This document shows, piece by piece, positions 17,945-26,882 of a DNA stretch of 42,239 nucleotides. The notes under the pieces were generated by a model. The model searched no databases. It was not told the DNA's origin and worked only from the letters and a program-made list of their open reading frames with translations. Position numbers and translations under genes: made by a program. The stretch spans positions 1 to 42,239 of the forward strand of contig NZ_CAKRCF010000028.1 of assembly GCF_934307085.1 (NCBI RefSeq), in the 5' to 3' direction. The DNA comes from an uncultured Anaerobutyricum sp. (GTDB taxonomy: Bacteria > Bacillota > Clostridia > Lachnospirales > Lachnospiraceae). Each line of letters begins with the position of its first letter. Positions within the stretch are counted from its first letter, which is position 1.

Positions 17945-19324
17945 CTAGCGAAATGTAAGTATTGATTCCTTTTGATCCGCATGCATCCCATCTTCTGTCA
18001 ATCCATCTTGTTTCAGCATTACTTCTAACACCTGAATATCTGAAGAAATGTCCATTGCTACATTTTGGAACATTTCATCAAATAGCTTTTCTAAAGCCTG
18101 ATTCATTGTATCCAGAGAGGTCTCGATTTCTTTTTTTGTTTTTTTAATATTTTCTCCCTGAATTGGCTGACTTTCTACATCCTGGTATACTTTAAGAAGT
18201 TTCATTACAGAAGGAAAGTAATATTTAAATAACTTGTCTGTCTGTGAAATACTTTCCGGATGTTCTGAAGCACAGACAAAGATACGTGCTGCTAACACTT
18301 CCATCTGTTCTATCTTTTGCCGCATCTGTTCTGCCTGAATCTGTACTTTATAATCTGCTAATCGCTTTAAATATTCCTGTCCTTCCTTCTTTATCCGAAA
18401 AACTTCTCTTTGTTCAAATGGTGCCTCTTTCATTGCTTCTTCTAATTCTTTTGCCTTTATCTCCTGTTCCTCACGAACTCTTTTTGCCTCCATCGCCTCT
18501 TCATACTGTTGTCTTGATTTTTCTGTAAGCATAAGACAGGTCTCGCCTTCATCAAGAGTTCCTCCTATAAGAAGTTTTTTTTGTGTAAGGAAATGAATAT
18601 CTTTCAGAATTCTTTTTCTTCCCCAGTCCACCTTTTCTTCAAGTTCCTCTATCATAATGTAAGGTTTGCCTGTCCATATGTTAGAATATCTTCTTATCCT
18701 TCTCGCTCTTTTGCTACTAAGAATACCTCTGCCAAGTAAAAATGCGCTTAAAATTGTAAATGGAATAAGCATAACCGCTGATGTGAATACTGCCCCTGTT
18801 GCTGCTCCTAAAAGTGTACTGGTTCCAAGACCGATGCTTACACCCCCAAAAACTCCAAGACCTGCAGCGCCTACTGCAATCTCCGCCGGTCCACTGTAAA
18901 GTCCTGGATTTTTCTTAATTTTCCCGGATACAACTTTTCTTCCATGACCAATGTTTACATAAAACTGGCCATTTTGATATTCTTTTGCTCTCTCAGCCTG
19001 TTTTACTATCCCTTCTTTTGCTCTGTCTACCTGTTTTGAAGCTTCTTCCCTCGCCCTGTCAATCTGCTTTGATGCCTCTGCTTTCGCCTTGTCTACCTGT
19101 CTTAATGCTTCCTCCTTTGCCCCATCAATTGTATTTTGTATATTATGACTTAATTCTTCAAAATCCATGGATTCCACAGATTCCTGTATCATCGAAAAAA
19201 TCTTATTGCCCCAATCTGTTCCTTCTGATTTTTTATTGGTATTTTTCGATTTAGAAGCCTGACTATATCTTTCTCCTCGCTTTTCACTATCTGAAAAATT
19301 AAATTTTTCTTCCTGATTGCTCAT
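17945..19324 (-). CDS. XpaC-like membrane protein with hendecad repeats
   Basis: A 459-residue protein. Residues 71-114 are four tandem 11-residue repeats with the pattern (E/A)EASKQ(V/I)DRAK, predicted to form one long helix. Two hydrophobic spans at about 148-170 and 178-202 form a membrane hairpin. The C-terminal half carries the XpaC (5-bromo-4-chloroindolyl phosphate hydrolysis) domain, with YIMIEELEEKVDWGRKR and a long charged helix. AGGAG precedes the ATG. The biochemical activity of XpaC proteins is poorly defined. Pairing with telA suggests an envelope-stress role, which is inference. The repeat region is longer than in the basic family member. Confidence 0.8.
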   Translation of the reverse strand: MSNQEEKFNFSDSEKRGERYSQASKSKNTNKKSEGTDWGNKIFSMIQESVESMDFEELSHNIQNTIDGAKEEALRQVDKAKAEASKQIDRAREEASKQVDRAKEGIVKQAERAKEYQNGQFYVNIGHGRKVVSGKIKKNPGLYSGPAEIAVGAAGLGVFGGVSIGLGTSTLLGAATGAVFTSAVMLIPFTILSAFLLGRGILSSKRARRIRRYSNIWTGKPYIMIEELEEKVDWGRKRILKDIHFLTQKKLLIGGTLDEGETCLMLTEKSRQQYEEAMEAKRVREEQEIKAKELEEAMKEAPFEQREVFRIKKEGQEYLKRLADYKVQIQAEQMRQKIEQMEVLAARIFVCASEHPESISQTDKLFKYYFPSVMKLLKVYQDVESQPIQGENIKKTKKEIETSLDTMNQALEKLFDEMFQNVAMDISSDIQVLEVMLKQDGLTEDGMHADQKESILTFR

Positions 19325-19453
19325 TTATACTACTCCTAATCTATGTTTCTCTTACTATATCATACATTTTACAGTTTTTATAGCGGAGAATTCCTTACAA
19401 AGGAATTTTCCGGATTACATATGAATATACTAAAAGAAAAACGAGGAAATCAT

Positions 19454-20041
19454 TTGGCAATTAAAATTTATATCGATCAGGGACATAATCCGGAGGGAAT
19501 TAATGCAGGTGCAGAAGGGTTTGGAATCCGAGAACAGGACATTACCTATCAGGTTGGACGCTTTCTTTATGATATCTTATCAGAAGATGTCCGTTTTGAA
19601 GCCCGCCTTTCCCGCCCTACGCCGCAGACCTCCTTAGGTTACAGTAATACCAGCAGTCTAAGAGAGCGTGTAACACAGGCAAATGACTGGCCTACAGACT
19701 ATTTTATCAGTATCCATGCAAATGCCAGTGAAAATCCAAATATCAACGGAACTGAAGCTTATGTTTCATCTGCCAACTCTGTAGCATGGTATCTTGCACA
19801 AAATATTGTAACTGAAATCGTGCGACGAACCAGCACGAAATATAATGGCGTATTTACAAGACCTTCTCTCTATGTTCTAAAGAATACAAAAATGCCCGCA
19901 GTTCTTGTGGAACTTGGGTATATTACTAACTACGAAGATAATCAGAGGATGATAGACGAACCATATCAATTTGCATATGGGATTTATGTTGGATTTCTCA
20001 ATTATCTTGGGCTTCCACAGATTTTAGGGTTCAATTCGTAG
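19454..20041 (+). CDS. N-acetylmuramoyl-L-alanine amidase (Amidase_3)
   Basis: A zinc amidase that cleaves the bond between muramic acid and the peptide stem. The metal ligands are in YIDQGHNP (His), a Glu in GIREQD and YFISIHANAS (His). The catalytic Glu is in VLVELGYITN. The TTG at 19454 is taken as the start because GAGG lies seven bases upstream and the protein then begins (M)AIKIYIDQGHNP, directly at the domain; this gives 195 residues. An ATG at 19421 in frame is the alternative. No signal peptide is visible with either start, so export, if any, is not explained. Confidence 0.87.
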   Translation: MAIKIYIDQGHNPEGINAGAEGFGIREQDITYQVGRFLYDILSEDVRFEARLSRPTPQTSLGYSNTSSLRERVTQANDWPTDYFISIHANASENPNINGTEAYVSSANSVAWYLAQNIVTEIVRRTSTKYNGVFTRPSLYVLKNTKMPAVLVELGYITNYEDNQRMIDEPYQFAYGIYVGFLNYLGLPQILGFNS

Positions 20042-20052
20042 AGTGAGTAAAC

Positions 20053-20179
20053 AAACGAACCCCCGAAAGCTATCACAGACAAAACTGCTTCGTATCACTG
20101 TGCTTAAACTTCTCAATCGCAATTTAAGCTTGTTCTAAGGCGCATTTTTGCCTGTGATAGCTTTCGAGAGTTCTGTTTC
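20053..20179 (+). repeat. Core-in-hairpin element, copy 1
   Basis: Outer arms GAAAGCTATCACAG (20065-20078) and CTGTGATAGCTTTC (20152-20165) are perfect, with another 5 bp (CAAAA/TTTTG) just inside. The core between them begins CTGCTTCGTATCACTGTG. It holds an inner inverted pair around TTAAA...TTTAAG with CTCA in its loop, and ends GTTCTAAGGCGCAT. The core is shared with the elements at 27220, 29883, 30811 and 40467; the arms are not. It lies between the convergent amidase and fucO genes. Confidence 0.7.
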
Positions 20180-20247
20180 TTTGCAAGCCTGCAAATTAGA
20201 GGAAAGACTGTTGTTTGCAAGTTTTAAAATTCTGTTTATCTATGAAA

Positions 20248-20290
20248 AGAACCGGAAGACAGCAATCGCTGCTTTCCGGTTCTCTTTTTT
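20248..20290 (+). terminator. Terminator between amidase and fucO
   Basis: Arms AGAACCGGAA and TTCCGGTTCT, with an inner ACAGC/GCTGC pair, are followed on plus by a T run (CTTTTTT). On minus only four Ts follow, so it may also serve fucO more weakly. Confidence 0.85.
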
Positions 20291-20328
20291 ATAATATTGA
20301 TAACTTAACGTAGTTATATAAAATCCTC

Positions 20329-21477
20329 TTACATTAAGGACTGATATAATGCTTTGATATCTTCTTTTGTTGCGTCTTTTGGATTTCCAGGAGCACATGC
20401 ATCGTTATATGCAGAATCTACAAGGAAGTCCAAGTCTTCTTCTTTTACGATGTCTTTTAGGTCCTGAGGAATCTTAACATCTTTAGAAAGCTGTGCTACT
20501 GCATCTACTGCAGCCTTTCTGTATTCTTCCTGTGTCATATCTTCTACACCTTCTACACCCATAGCGATAGCAATGTCTTTATACTTTGTTCCTGTTGCAT
20601 CTGCATTATATGCCATAACAGTTGGAAGAAGAATAGCATTAGCAACACCATGAGGTGTATCGTATACAGCACCTAATGCATGAGCCATAGAATGAACGAT
20701 ACCAAGACCTACGTTAGAGAATCCCATACCAGCAATATACTGTCCAAGAGCCATGTCTTCTCTTCCCTTAGGATCATTCTCACATGCAGCACGTAGACTT
20801 CTTGAAATAACTTCAATAGCTTTGATATGGAACATATCTGTCATCTCCCATGCAGCTTTTGTGATGTAACCCTCGATAGCGTGTGTCAGCGCATCCATAC
20901 CTGTTGATGCTGTAAGACCATATGGCATACTGCTCATCATATCAGGATCTACAATAGCTACTACTGGAATATCTTTAGGGTCTACGCAAACAAATTTCCG
21001 CTGTTTTTCATCATCTTTGATAACGTAGTTGATTGTTACCTCTGCTGCTGTTCCTGCTGTTGTAGGTACGGCAATGATAGGTACAGTTGGTTTTGTTGTA
21101 GGAGCTACTCCCTCTAAGCTTCTTACATCCTCAAAGTCAGGGTTGTTAATGATAACACCAATGGCTTTTGCTGTATCCATAGAAGAACCACCGCCGATTG
21201 CGATAAAATAATCTGCTCCAGATGCTTTAAATGCAGCTACACCAGTCTGTACGTTTTCGATTGTTGGGTTTGGTTTGATATTGGAATAAATCTCATATTC
21301 TAATTTTGCAGCGTCTAATACGTCTGTTACTTTCTTTGTTACTCCAAACTTAATCAAGTCAGGGTCAGAACATACAAATGCTTTGTTAAGTCCGTGTGCC
21401 TTTACTTCATCTGGAATAGACTGGATTGCTCCTGCTCCGTGATAAGATGTCTGATTAAGTGTAATACAGTTTGCCAT
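20329..21477 (-). CDS. fucO: Lactaldehyde reductase (1,2-propanediol oxidoreductase)
   Basis: Iron-dependent group III alcohol dehydrogenase of 382 residues that interconverts L-lactaldehyde and 1,2-propanediol during fucose or rhamnose fermentation. It matches E. coli FucO closely from memory: DVRSLEG, VPTTAGTAAEVTINYVI and RKFVCVDP. Also shared are LTHAIEGYIT and ALGQYIAGMGFSNVGLG. The metal-binding histidines lie in VHSMAHALGAVYDTPHGVAN and the NAD motif is IGGGSSMDTAK. RBS AAAGGAGAAGGG precedes the ATG. It stands alone, but its product is a likely substrate of the diol dehydratase at 33387. Confidence 0.9.
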   Translation of the reverse strand: MANCITLNQTSYHGAGAIQSIPDEVKAHGLNKAFVCSDPDLIKFGVTKKVTDVLDAAKLEYEIYSNIKPNPTIENVQTGVAAFKASGADYFIAIGGGSSMDTAKAIGVIINNPDFEDVRSLEGVAPTTKPTVPIIAVPTTAGTAAEVTINYVIKDDEKQRKFVCVDPKDIPVVAIVDPDMMSSMPYGLTASTGMDALTHAIEGYITKAAWEMTDMFHIKAIEVISRSLRAACENDPKGREDMALGQYIAGMGFSNVGLGIVHSMAHALGAVYDTPHGVANAILLPTVMAYNADATGTKYKDIAIAMGVEGVEDMTQEEYRKAAVDAVAQLSKDVKIPQDLKDIVKEEDLDFLVDSAYNDACAPGNPKDATKEDIKALYQSLM

Positions 21478-21528
21478 GATACCCTTCTCCTTTACTGAAC
21501 GTGTATATTACTTTTTATTTCTGTTATT

Positions 21529-21537
21529 ATTATAACA
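21529..21537 (-). promoter_or_regulatory. Extended -10 promoter element of fucO
   Basis: On the minus strand the bases read TGTTATAAT, an extended -10 box 52 nt upstream of the fucO ATG. No strong -35 is visible. Confidence 0.55.
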
Positions 21538-21645
21538 GAACACCAGTAAATGGAAAAGATTTTTTTATGAATTTTGCCTGTAAATTTCCGTTTTTATTTA
21601 TCTTTTTTGTGAAATTCAGCCGTAATTTTTGGTACATTTCTTATG

Positions 21646-21742
21646 AGGACAACAAAAAACATGATATTTTTTTGTCCTATGGACACAGGACAGACGAACC
21701 CATCTGGCAAATAGACTCTCTTCGAGAGGCGTCTCCCTTGCC
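21646..21742. other. Hairpins and a repeated 14-mer downstream of the subtilase
   Basis: A hairpin with A/T-rich arms lies at 21646-21678 (AGGACAACAAAAAA with TTTTTTTGTCCT). Next comes a short imperfect palindrome at 21714-21735 (AGACTCTC/GAGAGGCGTCT). The 14-mer GGCGTCTCCCTTGC at 21729 also occurs inverted after dinB (1984-1997), and 12 of its bases occur before dinB (728-739). The block lies between the subtilase stop codon and the fucO promoter. The first hairpin may terminate the subtilase gene. Confidence 0.45.
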
Positions 21743-21754
21743 TGCGGCAAATTC

Positions 21755-22645
21755 CTATTTAATCCTCAACATCCCTTCGGGATTTAGCAGGCCCCATCCC
21801 TGTCTGCTTTTTGCCATCCCACAGTCAACTGCGTTCTGCATCAGACGTATTTTTACATCTCTGTTTGACAGCCACGGTTCATTAGAAAGAAGCAAGGCTA
21901 TTGTCCCTGATACAATCGGGGTTGCCATTGATGTGCCACTTCTTCTTTTGTAACTTTTTCCATGATTATCGCAGCTTAAAATATTGGCAGCTGGCGCAAT
22001 GATGTCGGGCTTGCAGACACAGCTTCCAAGTACAGGGCCCTGCCCGGAATATTCTCCGCCTGCTTCTGTTCCGGTTCCAACAGTAATAACTTTCCGGCTT
22101 GTTCCCGGGCTTGTAATCGTATGTGGTGCTGGCCCGTCATTTCCTGCTGCCACTACGACAACAAGTCCGGCGTTCCACAACTCCTCCACCTTTTTTACAA
22201 GAATATCTTCGTCAGGATTTTCTATATTTTTTACAGGCATTCCAACTGAAATATTTACAATTCGGATTCCATATTTTTTATGATTCAGACAAATCCATTC
22301 CATACCTTTTATCATATTTTTTATTTTCCCGCTTCCATCCCGTTCAAGTACTTTGAGCATTACAATACTGCTTTCCGGCGCAACCCCGATTCCACTCCCA
22401 TCTCCAAGCCGTCCTCCTGATGCGATAATTCCACTGACATGTGTCCCATGCCCATTATCATCAAAGGGACCTCTTCTATTTCTCACAAAATCCTGAAAAT
22501 AAAGAATTTTATTCTGTGGAATAAAAAAGTCGGGATGTGCATAAATTCCTGTATCCAAAACAGCCGTAGTAATACCTTTTCCGGTAATACCACGGCTGTA
22601 AATCCTTCTTAGCTCTAACAAATTACCTACATTGGTCATTTCCAT
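21755..22645 (-). CDS. Subtilisin-like serine protease without signal peptide
   Basis: A 296-residue S8 family protease. The catalytic Asp is D31 in AVLDTGIYAHPD, the His is H66 in NGHGTHVSG, the oxyanion Asn is in VVAAGNDGPAP and the Ser is in SGTSMATPIVSG. The frame starts almost at the catalytic domain, with no signal peptide and only a short lead (MEMTNVGNLLELRRIYSRG) in place of a propeptide. It therefore resembles intracellular or short clostridial subtilases. AAGGAAG precedes the ATG. Targets are unknown. Confidence 0.92.
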   Translation of the reverse strand: MEMTNVGNLLELRRIYSRGITGKGITTAVLDTGIYAHPDFFIPQNKILYFQDFVRNRRGPFDDNGHGTHVSGIIASGGRLGDGSGIGVAPESSIVMLKVLERDGSGKIKNMIKGMEWICLNHKKYGIRIVNISVGMPVKNIENPDEDILVKKVEELWNAGLVVVVAAGNDGPAPHTITSPGTSRKVITVGTGTEAGGEYSGQGPVLGSCVCKPDIIAPAANILSCDNHGKSYKRRSGTSMATPIVSGTIALLLSNEPWLSNRDVKIRLMQNAVDCGMAKSRQGWGLLNPEGMLRIK

Positions 22646-22740
22646 AGCCGCAGCTTCCTTTTTTATCAGTATATGATAAGAAAGAAAAAGGGCTATTCAA
22701 CATCACTGTACTACATGTTTTACCAAAACGCTGTCAACAG

Positions 22741-24642
22741 TTATTCCACCCAAGGGTTACTATTTCTTAAAGCTGGTTCCTGTATTCTTTTTAATACTTC
22801 CGGTCCCTGTGCAAGTAAAAATGCTTCTGAGGATGAGGTCAGTCCCTGTGCTTTTAATTCTTCCACACAGGCAACACAAAATTCTTCAATAATCCATTCC
22901 ATTTCCCTGCTGTCTTTTTCTAAAGATAAAACAGATAGCCTCTGCATTTTGTCATAAGCATTCTGCCCTAAGATTGGTAAATCTAAAAGTCCTCTGTGCA
23001 CCCATTTATAATATGGACGGTAAGCATGATTGAGCAGATAGACTAATGACATAGAAACAGACATAAACTCGCTTAATGCCAGGCGGGAAGCTACATATTC
23101 TTTGCGTTTGTTACAGCGAGGGAAGTTATACTGGCCGCTCTGTGCCATTTTCATAAGGCGGGCGGCAATCTTTTTCAATCTGACATCTTCTGGATAGCCT
23201 TTCTTTAATTTTTCACGGATTCTTGTAAATTCTCCATAATTATCAAAGAAAACTTCTCCGTTTGTTACGGTAGAAAGAGCATTTTCCGGAATTTGTCTCC
23301 AATGAGAAAGAGTCTCTGGTACTCCCTCTGCCGCAGTAAACTTCCGATAAAAATCTTCGATAGTAAATACACCAACTCTGCCATCGCCATACTGGCTTTC
23401 TACTCTCGCACCAAAGCCCTGAAATGTTTTAGGCAATGTCGCAAGTCTATGCTTTAACCTCTCTCCGTAAACAGGCATATCTTCTTTAGGAATATAAATC
23501 TGAAAAGATGGTCCAAAGTCATGATCTCTTGAAATCTCATCATCAAAACCATAACACTCGGAGCCTTCTCCGATGAGGCCAGCTGCCATACGAGGAAGGA
23601 AGTTGGCGAACTCTCTTTCCAAAAGAGGATAGCATACTTCGTTAAAATATTCTCTGCATAAATCAATCCCTTTGACAAAACCTGTCTCTACAACTTTGTT
23701 TTCTAATACCTTCCTGGCACTCGCCATTGCAGTTTCCAGATTATATTCCTGGGCACAGGAAGCTGTTGTCATTTCTTTTAAAGTTTCCTGCAAAATCTCA
23801 TGATTACTCTTAATTTTATGCTCCTGCAGCTTTTCCTGAATCATCTCAAGATTCTTTACACTTGTCTTATAGGCATCACTTGCCTCTCCAAGATGCTTTT
23901 TCGTAATCTCTACGCTCTCGGTCATCACAGCTTTTGCTTTCTCATACTGCCCCTTTTCACAGTAAAGAATTCCAAGAGAATTTAAAGCTGCAGCATAAAG
24001 AACCGTTCCCTCATACTGCTGTTCTTTGTAAATCTCTATTTCTTTTTTGAGAGTTTCTTCTGCTAAAGTAAGATTACCCCCTTTTTTATAAATATCTACA
24101 AGATTATGGAGTGTTGTCGCATACGGAATAATATACTCTGCCTTGCCTTCTAATATATGCAGGCTGTGTTCTAAACACTCTTTTGCCCGTTCAAGCTTTC
24201 CCTGTTCATAATAGAGAAGTCCCAGATTATTCATTGTTCCCGCATAAATAAAATGACTTTCTCCAATTGTAATTTTGTAGAGAGCCAATGCCTGATAAAA
24301 AAGTGCCTCGCTTTCCTCCCACTGCTTCATCATACGAAGTAGATTAGCAAGATTCACAAGCGTTGTCGCATAATCAGGATGTTCTTTGCCACGCACTGTT
24401 TTGGCACAAATGACTGCCTTCCTTAAAATCTGTTCTGCTTTCTCATACAATCCAAGATTGCGAAGATGTCCACCATAATTATTATAAATCTCCAGTGTCT
24501 TTAAATTATATTCTCCGTAAATCTCTTTCGAAAGCTTCAGTGCCTCTTCATAAAGAGGAACCATCTCCAGATTCTCTTCCGAATCTTCCATCTGCATCAA
24601 TTTTTTTAAAATTTCATTAAAACGCTCCATTTTCATAGGCAT
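22741..24642 (-). CDS. TPR repeat protein with C-terminal DUF4037 domain
   Basis: A 633-residue protein. Residues 1-280 are tetratricopeptide repeats of the kinesin-light-chain-like type (LYEKAEQILRKAV, GKLERAKECLEHSL, GQYEKAKAVMTES). Residues about 310-630 are DUF4037, which has a nucleotidyltransferase-like start: GLIGEGSECYGFDDEISRDHDFGP, with Gly-Ser followed by an acidic Asp-x-Asp-like pattern. A nucleotide-transfer role is inference. It starts directly after the TGA of the rubredoxin-like gene, so the two are translationally coupled. Its neighbours, including a DUF4125 gene, form a cassette I recall as recurring in Clostridia. Confidence 0.82.
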   Translation of the reverse strand: MPMKMERFNEILKKLMQMEDSEENLEMVPLYEEALKLSKEIYGEYNLKTLEIYNNYGGHLRNLGLYEKAEQILRKAVICAKTVRGKEHPDYATTLVNLANLLRMMKQWEESEALFYQALALYKITIGESHFIYAGTMNNLGLLYYEQGKLERAKECLEHSLHILEGKAEYIIPYATTLHNLVDIYKKGGNLTLAEETLKKEIEIYKEQQYEGTVLYAAALNSLGILYCEKGQYEKAKAVMTESVEITKKHLGEASDAYKTSVKNLEMIQEKLQEHKIKSNHEILQETLKEMTTASCAQEYNLETAMASARKVLENKVVETGFVKGIDLCREYFNEVCYPLLEREFANFLPRMAAGLIGEGSECYGFDDEISRDHDFGPSFQIYIPKEDMPVYGERLKHRLATLPKTFQGFGARVESQYGDGRVGVFTIEDFYRKFTAAEGVPETLSHWRQIPENALSTVTNGEVFFDNYGEFTRIREKLKKGYPEDVRLKKIAARLMKMAQSGQYNFPRCNKRKEYVASRLALSEFMSVSMSLVYLLNHAYRPYYKWVHRGLLDLPILGQNAYDKMQRLSVLSLEKDSREMEWIIEEFCVACVEELKAQGLTSSSEAFLLAQGPEVLKRIQEPALRNSNPWVE

Positions 24643-24873
24643 TCACTCTATCTTTTCAAACTGCTGCTGTCCTACATGACAGATAGGGCAATGGGACATA
24701 GTTGTAAATGGTCTCCCTTCTTTATTTTCATCGAAAATATATCCGCAGACTTTGCAGCGGTATACTCCACCAAGTCCATGATCCTCTACGTGTGGGTTGC
24801 CCCCCATATTTTCTAACTCTTCTATTTTTTCTTTTAAACGCATCTTATGCATTTCTTCTAAAAGAGAACCCAT
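24643..24873 (-). CDS. Rubredoxin-like zinc/iron-binding protein
   Basis: A 76-residue protein. Residues 40-76 form a rubredoxin-like knuckle pair, YRCKVCGYIFDE and HCPICHVGQQQFEKIE, which can bind one iron or zinc. The N-terminal 35 residues form a charged helix (MHKMRLKEKIEELENMGG). Rubredoxins carry electrons in oxidative-stress defence, but this C-terminal fold is short and could be structural zinc. AGGAGG precedes the ATG. It abuts the TPR-DUF4037 gene. Confidence 0.8.
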   Translation of the reverse strand: MGSLLEEMHKMRLKEKIEELENMGGNPHVEDHGLGGVYRCKVCGYIFDENKEGRPFTTMSHCPICHVGQQQFEKIE

Positions 24874-25022
24874 AATTATTCCTCCTCTTCTTTTTCAAAC
24901 ACACTCTAATCCACTGATAAATAATTTAATTACTCACCTAAATCTTTTTCCTGCAAAATCAAGTGAAGTATCGATATAATCGTGCACCAAATTTGGATAA
25001 CTTATATAGTTGCGATACTTTT

Positions 25023-25604
25023 TTATGGTCTGAAAATAAATTCACATCCTAATGCTTTTGCAAACTCTCTTAAAATTGCAGTATTTCCAGGCCAGGCTGG
25101 TGAAGTAATCAAATTACAATCTACAACTGCTTCATCTGGTGCAACTTCAATATAAGTACCTCCTGCTAATTTTACCTCTGCCGCTAATGCCGGATAGCAG
25201 GTAAGCTTTCTTCCACATACAACATCTGCCGCTGTAAGTACCTGTGCTGCATGACAGATAGCTGCTACTGGTTTTCCACTTCTTACGAAGCATTTTACTA
25301 AAGAAATTACTTTATGATTCATTCGAATATATTCTGGAGAACGTCCACCAGTAATAAAAAGTCCGATATAGTCATCAAAATCTACTTCATCAAATGTTTT
25401 TGTTAATTTAAAAAGATGTCCTGGTTTCTCTGTGTAAGTCTGATCACCTTCAAAATCGTGAATAGCTGTCTTAATAAATTCGCCTGCCTTCTTTCCCGGA
25501 CAGACAGCATCTACTTGATATCCAAGCATGGACAATGCCTGAAATGGTACCATTGTCTCATAATCTTCTGTAAAATCTCCAGCTAGTAATAATATCTTCT
25601 GCAT
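25023..25604 (-). CDS. DJ-1/PfpI family protein
   Basis: A 193-residue class I glutamine amidotransferase-like protein of the DJ-1/PfpI type. It opens ILLLAGDFTEDYETMVPFQ, with the conserved acidic residue that activates the cysteine. The nucleophile elbow is AAICHAAQVL near residue 115, with Cys followed by His. Family members include deglycases, chaperones and proteases, so the reaction is open. AGGGAGA precedes the ATG. It lies 30 nt downstream of the DUF4125 gene on the same strand, probably one operon with the rubredoxin-like and TPR-DUF4037 genes. Confidence 0.88.
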   Translation of the reverse strand: MQKILLLAGDFTEDYETMVPFQALSMLGYQVDAVCPGKKAGEFIKTAIHDFEGDQTYTEKPGHLFKLTKTFDEVDFDDYIGLFITGGRSPEYIRMNHKVISLVKCFVRSGKPVAAICHAAQVLTAADVVCGRKLTCYPALAAEVKLAGGTYIEVAPDEAVVDCNLITSPAWPGNTAILREFAKALGCEFIFRP

Positions 25605-25634
25605 GTTAATTCTCCCTTCTTACCTTAACTAAAT

Positions 25635-26240
25635 TTATGCCATCGCTTTTTCCGCTTCTTCTAATGAATTATAACCGTATGCCTGTACCATCTTCTGCAT
25701 TGTGATAAGATAACGGTTATATTCCGGATTTTTCTCAATGGACAAGATAAAAAGTGCCAGTGTTCTTGCAGAATAAGTATAAAGTTCACACTTTAAATAA
25801 TTCCTTACACTCACCGTTCCATCTACACCAATATTTTCAGCTGGTCTTCCATGTCTTCGAATATTCGGATATTTAATATCTGCTTCCTTTTCCCACTCCA
25901 TATAAATAGAAGTAATTTTTTCAGCCATCAATTGTTTTTCTTCCGAAATTTCCGGAAGCAGTTCCTTAATCGATAAGAAATATACTGGGTCTGTCTCCTC
26001 CATCATATAAGCATATTTCTCCATAATGAGATTTCTCTCCTGTGCTTCTGCCTGCACAATGTCATCAAAATAGCTTTCAAGTACATTTGTATCCCAGCCT
26101 TCAAACTGACTAAGGCGCATAATAAGAAAGGTTGTCCAGTCATCCTGACAAGCTGCCCGTCCATTTACACCTTGTACCTGTTGAAACATGAGCCATTCTT
26201 TTTCGACAATCTGTCGTTCCAGTTCTCTTCGTTCCATCAT
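25635..26240 (-). CDS. DUF4125 family protein
   Basis: A 201-residue protein that I recognise as DUF4125. It has an N-terminal helix ERRELERQIVEKEWLMFQQV, the stretch NGRAACQDDWTTFLIMRLSQF, and a C-terminal helical half. No catalytic motif is clear, though conserved Cys and Asp are present. Two ATGs lie in tandem (26240 and 26237); the AGGAGGAG site fits the second slightly better. It is first in the apparent operon with DJ-1, rubredoxin-like and TPR-DUF4037 genes. Function unknown. Confidence 0.82.
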   Translation of the reverse strand: MMERRELERQIVEKEWLMFQQVQGVNGRAACQDDWTTFLIMRLSQFEGWDTNVLESYFDDIVQAEAQERNLIMEKYAYMMEETDPVYFLSIKELLPEISEEKQLMAEKITSIYMEWEKEADIKYPNIRRHGRPAENIGVDGTVSVRNYLKCELYTYSARTLALFILSIEKNPEYNRYLITMQKMVQAYGYNSLEEAEKAMA

Positions 26241-26474
26241 TCTCCTCCTTTACAGACTATTTCAGTTTCATTTTAGCATTTTTACACTATTTTTTATGGG
26301 ATTATCATGCTTTATCTATGGAAATATAACGATACTCTTTATTTTTTTCCTCATTTTTTTCCTGACTTTCGTTATTTCCCATAATTGTTCTCGTATCTTC
26401 CCTATCCTCCTTTGGCCTTCTGCTACAATAGATATAAGAATATATATTAAGAAAATGTACTGGAGGGAATTAAT

Positions 26475-26882
26475 ATGCGTATCGGAATTTATAATCACCA
26501 GCATCTCCGAGGAGGCTGTCCTATCTGTACACAGACCTATGTAAAGGGTATGATTGCAGATGGTATGAAATGTATGAATCGTGCAAAAGGCATTTATGGC
26601 GAAGATAATGAATTTGTCAACTATACAGATTTAGGCGACTATCCATCTGATAATCTTGAACGTCCTGGATTCAGAAGATTAATGAAAGATGTTGAAGAAG
26701 ATAATCTTGATGTTATTGTTGTAATTACACTCGATAAAATCACAACAGATCTTGATCTTTTGATGAAAACATATCAGATAATCCGTGAACACAACATCCA
26801 GCTTATTACTGCGAATGACGGTAAGAAGGCAATGGAAATCTTAGATAAGGCGTTGGTAAAATGGCAAGAAAATTCAAATTAA
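26475..26882 (+). CDS. Resolvase-like N-terminal domain protein without catalytic Ser
   Basis: A 135-residue protein with the fold pattern of a serine-recombinase catalytic domain: RIGIYNHQH in place of the usual RVAIYARVS, RPGFRRLMKDVEEDNLDVIVVITLDKITTD, and IREHNIQLITAND. The catalytic Ser and nearby Arg are replaced in the first motif, and DRLSR-type arginines are replaced in DKITTD. There is no DNA-binding zipper or helix-turn-helix after it. It is therefore not an active recombinase by these signs. TGGAGGG precedes the ATG. The next gene overlaps its end by 22 nt. Confidence 0.72.
   Translation: MRIGIYNHQHLRGGCPICTQTYVKGMIADGMKCMNRAKGIYGEDNEFVNYTDLGDYPSDNLERPGFRRLMKDVEEDNLDVIVVITLDKITTDLDLLMKTYQIIREHNIQLITANDGKKAMEILDKALVKWQENSN

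Noticed and set aside
20053..20179. Simple transcription terminator
   Set aside because: A separate good terminator lies at 20248, and the shared core with other loci is not explained by termination alone.
26475..26882. Active site-specific recombinase or sign of an integrated element
   Set aside because: The catalytic Ser and Arg residues and the DNA-binding tail are missing, and no attachment sites or phage genes are nearby.
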